Shown: positions 6,706-15,105, numbered from the stretch's first letter. The stretch is 64,000 nt of DNA from Cupriavidus consociatus (GCF_017814975.1 NZ_JAGIQA010000021.1:79869-143868), one strand, 5' to 3'. Notes: generated by a model from the letters alone, not told the origin. Numbers and translations: made by a program.

Positions 6706-9027
6706 CTACGCCGCCGGGCCGATTTGCCACCATTCCGGCAGCAGCCGGCGCACCTCCGGCGCGGCAAAGCGGTCGTCGATCAGGTAGACCACGCCTTCGT
6801 CCTGCTGTGTGCGGATCACCCTGCCCGCGGCCTGCACCACCTTGCGCAAGCCCGGATAGAGATAGGCATAGTCGTAGCCCTGGCCGAAGGCCGACTGCAT
6901 GCGCGCACGGAACTGCTCGTTGACCGCGTTGAACTGCGGCAGCCCCAGCGTGGCGACGAAGGCGCCGATCAGGCGCTCGCCGGGCAGGTCGACGCCTTCG
7001 GCAAAGGCGCCGCCCAGCACCGCAAAGCCGATGCCTGCCCCGCCCGGGACAAAGGCTGACAGGAAAGCGGCCTGCGCCGCCTCGTCCATGCGGCGCTGCT
7101 GGACCCAGTGCGGAATGTCGGGATGGGCCTGCGAGAAGTTCGACACGGCCTGCTGCAGGTATTCGTGGCTGCTGAAGAACGCGAGGTAGTTGCCGCGGCG
7201 GGCGCGGAACTGGTTCGCCATCAGCGCGGCAATAGCCGGCAGCGACTGGCCGCGCCGTGCATAGCGGGTGGAAATCCGGCTGGCGATGCGTACCGACAGT
7301 TGTTCCGCCCGGAACGGCGACGGCACCGCCACGCGCGCGCAGTCGGCAGGCAAACCCAGCGTATCGAGGTAGTAGGCAGCCGGGTCAAGCGTGGCCGAGA
7401 ACAACGTGACGGAATGCGCCGCGGCAAAGCGCGGCCGGAGGAACGGCGCAGGTATGACGTTGCGCAGGCACAGGCGCGCATGGTTGCCGCGTCCGGCCTT
7501 GCCGGCGACGGCTGGCCGCTGGATATCGAACAGCGAACTGGCATCGAGCTGCTCTGCCAGCCGGCTGAAATGCAGGGCATCGAAATAGAACCGCTGCAGT
7601 GCCGGGTCGATCAACGCGGGCTGCTCGGTCATGTGTGCCAGCACTGCTGCGCAGCAATCATCGAGCGCGCGCAGCAGGGGCACGGGCACTTCCGGCAGGA
7701 CTTCATAGGCAACGTCAGCCTGTCGCGCCAGTGCGTTCCAGTGGCGCGACAGCCGGGCCAGCGGCCTGGCCACCGCCACGGGAGCGCCGCGCCGCGCCTC
7801 GCGCAGCGCCTGCGGATCCAGCTCGGCGGTGTACATGGCGCGGCCACGCTCGACCAGGTTGTGCGCCTCGTCAACCAGCACGCCCGCGCGCCAGCCGTTG
7901 GCGACGGTCAGCGCATACAGCAGCGCGCTGCGGTCGAAGTAATAGTTGTAGTCCGCCACCACCACATCGCTCCAGCGCACCAGTTCCTGCGCCAGGTAGT
8001 AGGGGCAGATGCCATGCGCCAGCGCCAGCGAGCGCACCGCGGCACGGTCGCGCACCGGCACGTCGCCGGCGGCTTCGCGCGCGGCGGGCAGGCGATCGTA
8101 GAAGCCGCGCGCGAGCGGGCAGGATTCGCCGTGGCAGGCGAGTTCCGGATGCTCGCAGGCCTTGTCGCGCGCCACCAGTTCGATCACCCGCAGCGGCTGA
8201 GCGCCGTGGCTGCGCAGCACCTGCGCCGCGTGCAATGCAACGCCGCGGCCGGTGGAGCGCGCCGACAGGAAGAACGCCTTGTCGATGCCCTGCCCCGGCA
8301 TTGCCTTGAGCAGAGGGAAAAGCGTACCGATCGACTTGCCGATGCCTGTCGGCGCCTGGGCCAGCAGGGTGCGCCCGGCGCGGTTGGCGTTGTACACCGC
8401 CTGCGCCAGCTCGCGCTGGCCGGTGCGGAATGCCGGGTGCGGGAAGGCCAGTTGCGCCAGCGCGGCATCGCGGGCCTGCCGGTGTGCCAGTTCGGCTTGT
8501 GCCCATTGCAGGAAGCGTTCGCAGGTCTGGACGAAGAACGCATCGAGATCGTCCGCGGTGAAGTGCTGCACTACCGGGTGCTCGCGCTGCCCCACGATGT
8601 CGAAATAGATCACTGCCACGTCGATCCCGGGCAATCCGAGTTTGCGGCACATCAGGCAGCCATAGATCTTTGCCTGCGCCCAGTGCAGGTGGCGGTGGTT
8701 ATCCGGCACGGCGGCCTCGCCGCGCACGGTCTTGATTTCTTCCAGGCGGTTGGCGTCCGGATCGTAGCCATCGGCCCGGCCGCGGACGTACAAGGGACCG
8801 AAATCCGCGGACAGCGGCACTTCCGCCTGGTAGCCCGGTCCGCGCCGGCCTGTCACCAGGGCGTGGCCGGCGACGCCTTCCTGCGCCGTTGGCGTCGGCA
8901 CGAAGCGCAGGTCGAGATCGCCTGCCTTGGCGGTGAAGTCGCACAACGCGCGCACGGCGACGACATAGGCAGGGGCCTGCGCAGGGGCTGGGACCGGAAC
9001 GGGGGCGTCAGGTGGGTCGACGGACAC
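6706..9027 (-). CDS. SOS-associated RecB/Cas4-type nuclease fused to a Rad3/DinG-family Fe-S DNA helicase
   Basis: A 773-residue protein starting at GTG 9027, the first start downstream of a perfect LexA box. The open frame runs upstream to 9222, but those codons lie across the operator and look non-coding. Residues ~20-130 form a PD-(D/E)XK nuclease: Asp in GRADGYD (~86), E-I-K (~97-99) and QAKIY (~118-122, the QxxxY of RecB/Cas4 nucleases). The helicase follows: Walker A QAPTGIGKS (~224-232), four iron-sulphur cysteines (~291, 298, 303, 341), DEAH (~386-389) and motif VI QAAGRVIR. The architecture suggests a damage-inducible enzyme that unwinds and trims 5'-tailed or structured DNA. Biological role is unknown to me. 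Confidence 0.85.
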   Translation of the reverse strand: MSVDPPDAPVPVPAPAQAPAYVVAVRALCDFTAKAGDLDLRFVPTPTAQEGVAGHALVTGRRGPGYQAEVPLSADFGPLYVRGRADGYDPDANRLEEIKTVRGEAAVPDNHRHLHWAQAKIYGCLMCRKLGLPGIDVAVIYFDIVGQREHPVVQHFTADDLDAFFVQTCERFLQWAQAELAHRQARDAALAQLAFPHPAFRTGQRELAQAVYNANRAGRTLLAQAPTGIGKSIGTLFPLLKAMPGQGIDKAFFLSARSTGRGVALHAAQVLRSHGAQPLRVIELVARDKACEHPELACHGESCPLARGFYDRLPAAREAAGDVPVRDRAAVRSLALAHGICPYYLAQELVRWSDVVVADYNYYFDRSALLYALTVANGWRAGVLVDEAHNLVERGRAMYTAELDPQALREARRGAPVAVARPLARLSRHWNALARQADVAYEVLPEVPVPLLRALDDCCAAVLAHMTEQPALIDPALQRFYFDALHFSRLAEQLDASSLFDIQRPAVAGKAGRGNHARLCLRNVIPAPFLRPRFAAAHSVTLFSATLDPAAYYLDTLGLPADCARVAVPSPFRAEQLSVRIASRISTRYARRGQSLPAIAALMANQFRARRGNYLAFFSSHEYLQQAVSNFSQAHPDIPHWVQQRRMDEAAQAAFLSAFVPGGAGIGFAVLGGAFAEGVDLPGERLIGAFVATLGLPQFNAVNEQFRARMQSAFGQGYDYAYLYPGLRKVVQAAGRVIRTQQDEGVVYLIDDRFAAPEVRRLLPEWWQIGPAA

Positions 9028-9048
9028 GAAGGCTGGAACGGCTGGAAG

Positions 9049-9064
9049 CTGTATGAATATACAG
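9049..9064. promoter_or_regulatory. LexA (SOS) box
   Basis: CTGTATGAATATACAG fits the classical SOS consensus CTGT-N8-ACAG exactly, with an AT-rich core and a further TA after the right half. It sits 22 bases upstream of the nuclease-helicase start and 157 bases upstream of the divergent acyl-CoA ligase. On the helicase strand the core also reads TATATT, a plausible -10, so LexA would block RNA polymerase directly. Confidence 0.85.
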
Positions 9065-9220
9065 TATTTGAGCCGGTCACCCGCCCTGCGCGGCGACGGC
9101 GGCATAAGGAAAGAGCAAATCGTTATTTCCATGTGCCGCGTACTGCGCCCTATAGTCTCCCGCTCACACAAGAATATCGGCCGCCCGTGCTTTACCAGGC
9201 GGCCGGCACACGACTGGAGC

Positions 9221-10807
9221 ATGACCTTGAGCCGCGGCCTTACCCTTGGCGATACCCTTTCCTGGCCGGCTCGCTACCTGCCCCGCAAGACGGCGCTGGT
9301 CAGCGGCATCGGCGCCGCGCGGCAGGCCTGGTCGTATGCGGAGCTCGATGCAGAGGTCAACCGCCATGCCCACGGGCTGCAGGCACTGGGCATCGGCAAG
9401 GGCGACGTGGTGGCCGCGTTCCTCTACAACACGCCGGCCTTCGTCTTTACGCTGCTGGCCACGGCGCGGCTGGGTGCGGTGTTCAACCCGGTCAACTACC
9501 GGCTGGCCGCACAGGAGCTGGCGTATATCCTGAACGACGGGGCGGCCAAGGCGGTGCTGTTCGAGCAAGAAGGCGCCGCCGTCGTGGAGAAGGCCGCGGA
9601 GCTGGCCCCTGGCACCGCGCTGCGCATATATGCCGACACGGACGCTGCCCCTGCGTTTGCCACGCACCGCCTTGACGCGCTCGCCGCCGGCCAGCCCACC
9701 ATGCTGCCGGCGATCGGCGTCCACGAGGACGACCCTTGCATCCTGATGTACACCAGCGGCACCACGGGCCGCCCCAAGGGCGTGGTGCACACCCATCGCA
9801 GCAAGTTGCAGCACAACGCGATCATGCACCAGGCCATGACGCTGTCGCGCGAGGACGTGGGCTTGTCGGTGGCGCCGCTGAACCATACCGCCGAGTTGCA
9901 CACCAGCTTCCTGCCGCGGCTGCAGGTAGGCGCCACGCAGGTGCTGCAGCGCCGCTTCGATGCGGGCGAAGCCTGGCAACTGGTGGAAAGCGAGCGCGTG
10001 ACCCACTTCTTCGCCGCGCCGACCATGATCGGCATGCTGCTGAACCACCCCGAGGCGGAAACCCGCGACCTCTCGTCGCTGCGGCTCGTCGAGTACGGCG
10101 GTGCCTCGATGGCGCCGCACCTGATCCGCGAATGGGATCGCAAGATCGGCGCCGGCCTGGTCCAGGTGTACGGCACCACCGAGATGGGCCCGTGCATGTC
10201 GGTGCTCTACCCACATGAACAGCTCTGCCGTGCCGGCTCGGCGGGCCTGCCCGCGCTCGGCCATGACCTGGTGGTGGCAAGACTGCGCGACGATGGCGCG
10301 CCGACCGACCCGGCGCAACCGTGCGCGCCAGGCGAAGTGGGCGAGGTGCTGGTGCGCGGCGCCTGCATGATGCAGGGCTACCTGAACCGGCCCGACGCCA
10401 ATGCGCGGGCGCTGGCGCATGGCTGGTACCACACCGGCGACCTCGGCAGCCTGGACGCCGACGGCTACCTCTGGATCCGCGACCGGATCGACTACATGAT
10501 CAACTCCGGCGCGGAGAACGTGTATCCGCGCGAAGTCGAGGACGCGCTGATCGAGCACCCGGCGGTGCTGGAAGTCGCGGTACTCGGCGAGCCCGACCCG
10601 ACCTGGGGCCAGGTGGTGGGCGCGTACGTGGTGGTGCGTGGCGATGCGCCGGTCAGTGCCGAACAGCTCGACGCCTTCCTGCTGCAGGGCGACCGTCTGG
10701 CGGCCTACAAGCGGCCCCGCCGCTATCACTTCCTGGACGCGCTGCCCAAGACCACCAGCGGCAAGATCCAGAAGCACATGCTGCGCGCTGGCGCGCTGGC
10801 GGCGTAG
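9221..10807 (+). CDS. Acyl-CoA synthetase (class I adenylate-forming ligase)
   Basis: A 528-residue ligase. The P-loop-like A3 motif is YTSGTTGRPKG (~178-188), A5 is VYGTTEMGP (~316), A7/A8 are WYHTGDLG and RDRIDYMINSGAENV (~400-435), and the catalytic lysine lies in PKTTSGKIQK near the C-terminus. The SGAENV form is usual for medium/long-chain fatty-acyl or aryl-CoA ligases; no substrate can be fixed. Start ATG 9221 was chosen because it begins the alignable SRGLTLGDTLSW segment. The upstream open frame crosses the LexA region. It is divergent from the helicase and convergent with the kfrA-like gene. Confidence 0.85.
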   Translation: MTLSRGLTLGDTLSWPARYLPRKTALVSGIGAARQAWSYAELDAEVNRHAHGLQALGIGKGDVVAAFLYNTPAFVFTLLATARLGAVFNPVNYRLAAQELAYILNDGAAKAVLFEQEGAAVVEKAAELAPGTALRIYADTDAAPAFATHRLDALAAGQPTMLPAIGVHEDDPCILMYTSGTTGRPKGVVHTHRSKLQHNAIMHQAMTLSREDVGLSVAPLNHTAELHTSFLPRLQVGATQVLQRRFDAGEAWQLVESERVTHFFAAPTMIGMLLNHPEAETRDLSSLRLVEYGGASMAPHLIREWDRKIGAGLVQVYGTTEMGPCMSVLYPHEQLCRAGSAGLPALGHDLVVARLRDDGAPTDPAQPCAPGEVGEVLVRGACMMQGYLNRPDANARALAHGWYHTGDLGSLDADGYLWIRDRIDYMINSGAENVYPREVEDALIEHPAVLEVAVLGEPDPTWGQVVGAYVVVRGDAPVSAEQLDAFLLQGDRLAAYKRPRRYHFLDALPKTTSGKIQKHMLRAGALAA

Positions 10808-10818
10808 CGCGCCAGGGC

Positions 10819-11781
10819 TCAGCCGCCCGGTGCCGCGCGCGTCCGCAGCAGGCCGCTCGCGCCGCCGGCCAGTGCCCCACGCGCCGGACGCCCGCGCCGG
10901 CCAACCGCGGCAACGCTCCGGCTGCCGGCATCCTTCTGTTCGCGATATTCGACAAGCATCGCCTCGCGTTGGCGGATCCGTTCTTCCAGTACGGCAATCG
11001 ACTGGCTCAATCGCGTCATTTCGCTGCCCTGGCGCGAAGCCGCCTCGGCAGCGTGCGCCAGCCGCTCCAGCGCGGCCTTGCGCTCCGCTTCCAGCAATTT
11101 CTGCGCTTCCTTGCCCGCCACGCGGGCCGCGTCCAGATCCAGGGCCAGCCGGCGTTCGTTGGCCGTGGCGCGGGCGGTCATGGTTTCGCGCTCCTGGTCC
11201 CACGTCGCGCGCTCGGCGGCAAATTCCCGCTGCAGGGCGACGCGGGCCTCCAGCGCGTCGCCAGCCTCGGCGCGTAACGTCTCGACCTGCTGCTGCAGGA
11301 CGGTAGCGCGGGATTCAACCTGCGCGCCGCGCTCCAGCGCCTCGTCCCGCGCGCGTGTCATCTCCGCCATCGCCGCTTCGGCCCCCTCCAGCCGCGCCTG
11401 CATGACCAGGCGCTCCTGCTCCAGCGCTTCCCGTTCCCTGGCCAGGGTAGCCTGCGCCTCTGCCAGCGCCGTTTCGCGCTGGCCCAGCGCGGCTTCCGCC
11501 TGTGCCCGCGCCACCTGCAACGCGGCCTCCCACAGGTAGCGCGCCGCTTCGGTGACCGGTTCCGGGCAACCCGGTTTGGGCGCGAAGCCTTCCGGATCGT
11601 GCAATCGCCCGCCGAGCGCAGCAAACCATGCGTCGAGGTGCGGGCTGACGGTGTTGGGTGAACCTCGCCCCAGATGCAGGCGGATGCGTTCGATGGTCGG
11701 ACGCTGGCCTGCCTTGAGCAGGCTGTCGGCGGCAGTCCAGACGTCGTCGCGGGTGATGCCTCGGGAGCGGAGTGTTTCCAT
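10819..11781 (-). CDS. KfrA-like DNA-binding protein with long coiled coil
   Basis: A 320-residue protein. Residues ~1-60 (RGITRDDVWTAADSLLKAG...PTIERIRLHLGRGSPNTV) match the KfrA N-terminal DNA-binding domain. An almost uninterrupted Glu/Ala/Arg coiled coil follows, ~80-285, and a basic Gly/Arg tail ends the protein. KfrA proteins of broad-host-range plasmids bind operators at their own promoter, repress themselves and form filament-like assemblies linked to partition. Here the gene is chromosomal and divergent from a tyrosine recombinase, with shared repeats between them. A regulatory or architectural partner of the recombinase is my inference. Confidence 0.8.
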   Translation of the reverse strand: METLRSRGITRDDVWTAADSLLKAGQRPTIERIRLHLGRGSPNTVSPHLDAWFAALGGRLHDPEGFAPKPGCPEPVTEAARYLWEAALQVARAQAEAALGQRETALAEAQATLAREREALEQERLVMQARLEGAEAAMAEMTRARDEALERGAQVESRATVLQQQVETLRAEAGDALEARVALQREFAAERATWDQERETMTARATANERRLALDLDAARVAGKEAQKLLEAERKAALERLAHAAEAASRQGSEMTRLSQSIAVLEERIRQREAMLVEYREQKDAGSRSVAAVGRRGRPARGALAGGASGLLRTRAAPGG

Positions 11782-11804
11782 GTTCGGATCCGGGAAAGCC
11801 TAAA

Positions 11805-11872
11805 TAACGTTCGATAATGGAGACTTATCGAGCGCTATTCGATATCTATGTATGATATAATACAGCATACAT
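11805..11872. promoter_or_regulatory. AT-rich divergent control region with repeated TTCGATA motifs and a palindrome
   Basis: This spacer is strikingly AT-rich compared with its surroundings. TTCGATA occurs at 11810-11816 and 11838-11844. TCGATAA (11811-11817) is mirrored by TTATCGA (11825-11831) as a 7-bp inverted repeat with a 7-bp spacer. ATGTATG (11848-11854) is mirrored by CATACAT (11866-11872), with TATAAT between at 11856-11861. The first set looks like KfrA-type operators; the second could be the recombinase promoter and its operator, or recombinase arm sites. Confidence 0.6.
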
Positions 11873-11882
11873 CATATTTATT

Positions 11883-12992
11883 ATGATACCAATCCACCCA
11901 CCCCAGCCTGTCCCCGATGTCGAATTTCCGGCGCCGCTTTGCCCGTCTGAACTGGATCCCCTCGCCGAGCAGGCCGCGAACGCGCTTCGCCGCGAAGGCG
12001 AGTCGCCCAACACCGTGGCGAGCTACCGGTCTGCCCTGCGCTACTGGGCTGCCTGGCACGGGCTGCGCTACCGCCAGCCGATCCGGCTTCCGCTTGATCC
12101 TGCCGTCGTGGTTCAGTTCATCGTCGACCACGCTACGCGGCAGACGGCGCACGGGCCTGTTTGCGAGCTGCCCCCGGCGATCGACCAGGCGCTGGTCGCT
12201 GATGGATACAAGGCACGACCCGGCGCGCCCGCGCTGTCCACGCTGACACACCGCCTTGCGGTACTGGCCAAGGTCCACCGCTTGCAGCAGTTGCCCAATC
12301 CCTGTGCCGACGCGTCGGTACGGGAGCTGATGTCCGGCATCCGCCGCGCCTATGCCCGCCGCGGACATCGCCAGGCGCGCAAGGCCGCGCTCACGCGCGA
12401 CCCGCTGCTGCGGCTGCTAGCTACTTGTGATGACTCATTGCGCGGCATGCGCGACCGCGCGCTGTTGCTGTTCGCATGGGCCAGCGGCGGCCGCCGCCGT
12501 TCCGAGGTCGCGCGGGCGACGGTGGAGAACCTGACGCGCGTCGCACCGGGTGACTTTGTCTACGTGCTGGGCTGGTCGAAGACCAATCAGTCAGGCCGCA
12601 ATCATGCCGATGCCGCCAAGCCCGTGACCGGTGCAGCAGGGCAGGCGCTGGAGGCATGGCTGGCCGCCTCGGGCATTGCCGGCGGACCGCTGTTCCGCCG
12701 CATCCGGCGCGGAGGCCATGTGGGTGAGGGATTGTCGGACGCTACCGTGAGCCGCATCGTCAAGGCACGCTGTGCGCAGGCGGGACTGGAGGGCGACTTC
12801 TCCGCGCATTCGCTGCGCGCGGGGTTCGTCACCGAAGCGGCATCGCAACAGGTGCCGCTGGCCGAGACCATGGCAATGACTGGCCACGCCAGCGTAGCCA
12901 CGGTGGTGCGCTATTTCCGCGCAGCAGACATGCAGCGCTCCCGCGCGGCAGACCTGCTCGGGTCGCCACAAGCGGAAGAGAAAAACGGCTAG
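11883..12992 (+). CDS. Tyrosine recombinase (site-specific integrase)
   Basis: A 369-residue recombinase. An N-terminal SAM-like core-binding domain (~35-150, with NTVASYRSALRYW) is followed by a catalytic domain with Arg in GGRRRSEV, Lys in WSKTNQSG, H-S-L-R, the second His in MTGHAS and the nucleophile Tyr in VVRYFR. All six catalytic positions are present, so it should be active. Start ATG 11883 lies directly after the AT-rich spacer shared with the kfrA-like gene. No other phage, plasmid or island gene is nearby, and codon use matches the neighbours. This looks like a resident recombinase with its own regulator rather than a recent insertion. Confidence 0.88.
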   Translation: MIPIHPPQPVPDVEFPAPLCPSELDPLAEQAANALRREGESPNTVASYRSALRYWAAWHGLRYRQPIRLPLDPAVVVQFIVDHATRQTAHGPVCELPPAIDQALVADGYKARPGAPALSTLTHRLAVLAKVHRLQQLPNPCADASVRELMSGIRRAYARRGHRQARKAALTRDPLLRLLATCDDSLRGMRDRALLLFAWASGGRRRSEVARATVENLTRVAPGDFVYVLGWSKTNQSGRNHADAAKPVTGAAGQALEAWLAASGIAGGPLFRRIRRGGHVGEGLSDATVSRIVKARCAQAGLEGDFSAHSLRAGFVTEAASQQVPLAETMAMTGHASVATVVRYFRAADMQRSRAADLLGSPQAEEKNG

Positions 12993-13222
12993 CGGGCGCA
13001 GAACGCGCCGCAACTGCGGGTATTTCGCTATCCCCGTGCGCTGGCCCGGGATGCCTCAGGTGCCTATACTGGCAGGCGCGCCGGACATTGCCAGATGCGC
13101 TGGCCGGCAGCACCCGGAGGTCCGGCGCAGGTGATGGCGACCCGCCTGGACGAACCCACGATGTGCGCCGGAACGTGCCGGAGCGGCTGCCGGGCCAGAC
13201 CAGTGGAAACGCGGAGACGGGC

Positions 13223-13642
13223 ATGCCCAACGAACAATTCCTCGCCACACAGGAAACTCGCCGCTCGGGGCTGCAAGCCTTGCGGGCGGCCTTGCTGCAA
13301 GTTCACAAGGAAGTCATCGGCTACGACCGCAGCCAGTACGAACGGCTGAACGGCCCGATTCCGGCCGGACTGTTTGTCCAGCTGGTCACGGAGGACAACT
13401 TCTTTCGCTGGCTCGATCCGCTGTCGCGGCTGATCATCGAGGTCGATGAGGAACTTGAATCGAAGGAGCATCACGACGACACCTGCCGCGCCGTGGCGCG
13501 CGCCGCCGAAAAGCTCTTCAGCGATGGCGCCGATCCGGGCTTTCGCAAGCGCTACCAGGAAGCATTGCAGGACGAATCGGGTGTCATCGTGGCGCACGGG
13601 CGCCTGATGTCCGTGATCGGCCAGTTGCGGCAGCTGCCTTAG
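13223..13642 (+). CDS. Conserved helical protein, unknown function
   Basis: A 139-residue, probably all-helical cytoplasmic protein starting at ATG for MPNEQFLA. The core (LRAALLQVHKEVIGYDRSQY ... FFRWLDPLSRLIIEVDEELE) recalls a family of uncharacterised proteobacterial proteins with an L-H-K...YE and W-L-x-P-x-S-x-L-I pattern. No catalytic motif, signal peptide or membrane segment is evident. The frame is open 45 codons further upstream, but those codons are atypical. It follows the recombinase on the same strand at 230 bases distance, too far to assume co-transcription. Confidence 0.7.
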   Translation: MPNEQFLATQETRRSGLQALRAALLQVHKEVIGYDRSQYERLNGPIPAGLFVQLVTEDNFFRWLDPLSRLIIEVDEELESKEHHDDTCRAVARAAEKLFSDGADPGFRKRYQEALQDESGVIVAHGRLMSVIGQLRQLP

Positions 13643-13768
13643 TGCCGTGCCGTGGGGTCAGCAGGTAGCGCCAGGCACCTGGCGGTAGCGCGTCGCGCCG
13701 CCAAACCAGAGGGCCTGGAATTCGTGCGCCCTGGTCATCCCTGCCAGCCATCCCTGCTGGACAATCTG

Positions 13769-14098
13769 TCAGCGGCCCCTTCCTCCGCCATGCCCGCCAT
13801 GCCCGCCGGCGGCCCAGCCGCCTCTGCCACGGCCGCCGCCATGCCAGCCGCCGTGTCCGTGGTGATGTCCGTGGTTCCAGCTGCGGCCGCCACCGCCATA
13901 GATAAAGGCAAAGCTGCCGTAGTAGCTGCCGTATCCGGGGCCGTAATACGGATAGCCGGGCGCGACCGGGTAGCCGCTGTAGTACGGCGAACTGACCGGG
14001 TATGCGGGATAAGCCAGGTAGTCGTCGCTGGCATAGGGATAGGCCACGCATCCGCTGACCAGCGCCGCCGCGAGCAACACTCCATATCTGTAGCGCAT
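13769..14098 (-). CDS. Gly/Tyr-rich outer-membrane lipoprotein, unknown function
   Basis: A 109-residue protein with a lipobox at LVSG-C (Cys ~17). A Tyr/Pro-rich segment follows (about 20-60; repeated YPxYP and GYP units), then a Gly/His/Arg-rich tail. ATG is preceded by AAGGAGG, an excellent ribosome site. The sequence resembles small YXWGH-type or glycine-rich lipoproteins of beta-proteobacteria; no function is known to me. The low-complexity composition suggests a flexible surface-exposed chain. Confidence 0.75.
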   Translation of the reverse strand: MRYRYGVLLAAALVSGCVAYPYASDDYLAYPAYPVSSPYYSGYPVAPGYPYYGPGYGSYYGSFAFIYGGGGRSWNHGHHHGHGGWHGGGRGRGGWAAGGHGGHGGGRGR

Positions 14099-14290
14099 GG
14101 ATCCCTCCTTGCCAGGCCCGCGTGGCGGGTACAGGGTTAGACCGCCGCGGCTGGCACGCAATTCCACTGGCGCCCCTGCCTGCACTTTGCGGTGCCTTCC
14201 CTGGCACTGCGCCCAGCGCAATGCGAGTAACGACAATTCACGGCCATATTTAGGAATTGTCCGATATTCGCATGAGAAAGCCCGTATTAC

Positions 14291-14395
14291 ATTGCCCTTG
14301 CACCCGGCCCGCGGGTGCCCCGACAGAGCCAGGTTGACCCCCTTCCTGGTTCCTTTCACTGCCACGATGGTCCCCGCCATCGTGGCAATTTTTTT
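14291..14395 (+). ncRNA. Candidate trans-acting sRNA with C-rich loops and intrinsic terminator
   Basis: Within a 312-base gap lie three successive hairpins on the plus strand: GCACCC/GGGTGC, CCAGG/CCTGG with loop TTGACCCCCTT, and a perfect 11-bp stem TGCCACGATGG/CCATCGTGGCA followed by seven T. No plus-strand gene precedes this terminator closely; both flanking genes are on the minus strand. C-rich unpaired loops of this sort are typical of sRNAs that pair with Shine-Dalgarno sequences. TATTAC at 14285-14290 is a possible -10, but I find no well-spaced -35, so the 5' end is approximate. Confidence 0.5.
14360..14395 (+). terminator. Rho-independent terminator of the candidate sRNA
   Basis: An 11-bp perfect stem with a 6-base loop (TCCCCG) is followed by A and a run of seven T on the plus strand. 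The T-run is on the plus side only, so it does not serve the minus-strand TetR gene that ends at 14411. Confidence 0.8.
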
Positions 14396-14410
14396 GATCG
14401 CGATGCGCGG

Positions 14411-15055
14411 TTACAGGCCCTTCTCGACCATTTCCAGCAGCCGTTGCCCCAGTGGCTCCGCCATTTCGGGCGCGCGGCTGCGCAACGGACCGTCAATCAG
14501 CAGGATCGCCAGGCCGTGCACGGCGGACCAGGCCAGGTACTCGGCCCCGGGCCGCCGCTCGGGTGGCAATGCGCCGGCCTCCACCAGCTGGTCGAGCGCC
14601 GCGCCAAGCAGCTGGAACGGGTTGAGTCCGCTGTTGCCCGCCTTGGCAGGATCGGCGTCATCCTCGACTTCATCCGGCACGGAGAATGCCGTGCGGAACA
14701 GGCCGGTTTCCGCCAGCGCGAAGCGCAGGTAGCCCGTGCCGACCGCGCGCAGGCATGCGCGCGCATGGGCGGCGGCGCCACGGCCAGGGCGCAGTCCGCC
14801 GATCTCGGCCTCCATCGCAATCGCCAGCGACGACAAGGCCGACGCTCGCACCGCCTGCAGCAGGTCTTGCCGGCTGGCAAAGTGCCGGTACGCCGCATTG
14901 GGAACGACGCCGGCGCGGCGCGTGGCTTCGCGCAGCACGATCGCGTCGGGGCCGCCTTCGCGGGCCAGGTCGACGCCCGCGTCAAGCAAGGCGCGGCGCA
15001 GGTCGCCATGACGGTAAGTGGCGCGCGCCGGTGGCGCGGGGATGCCCGGCTTCAT
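14411..15055 (-). CDS. TetR/AcrR-family transcriptional repressor (WHG-type C-terminus)
   Basis: A 214-residue regulator. Residues ~15-60 form the TetR helix-turn-helix (ALLDAGVDLAREGGPDAIVL ... GVVPNAAYRHFASRQDLL). The C-terminal ligand domain carries GYLRFALAETGLFRTAF, the pattern of WHG-domain TetR regulators. Its promoter holds a 15-bp near-palindrome in the spacer, so autorepression is likely. No divergent target gene is present; the neighbouring cardiolipin synthase runs on the same strand and ends upstream of it. The effector cannot be guessed. Confidence 0.88.
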   Translation of the reverse strand: MKPGIPAPPARATYRHGDLRRALLDAGVDLAREGGPDAIVLREATRRAGVVPNAAYRHFASRQDLLQAVRASALSSLAIAMEAEIGGLRPGRGAAAHARACLRAVGTGYLRFALAETGLFRTAFSVPDEVEDDADPAKAGNSGLNPFQLLGAALDQLVEAGALPPERRPGAEYLAWSAVHGLAILLIDGPLRSRAPEMAEPLGQRLLEMVEKGL

Positions 15056-15105
15056 GCGGCTCCCCTCTGATGCTGGATTCGGTTCATTATCTGTAGGCGC
15101 TTATA

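Noticed and set aside
9028..9222. Upstream start for the helicase at 9222
   Set aside because: It would put the LexA box inside the coding region, and the added 65 residues have no family counterpart.
7108..9675. 855-codon open frame on the plus strand opposite the helicase gene
   Set aside because: It is the antisense of the motif-complete nuclease-helicase gene, crosses the LexA box and runs into the ligase gene. Long antisense frames are expected at this GC content.
10819..12992. Prophage or genomic island around the recombinase
   Set aside because: No structural, lysis, replication or cargo genes, no tRNA and no flanking direct repeats were seen; base composition of the genes matches the neighbours.
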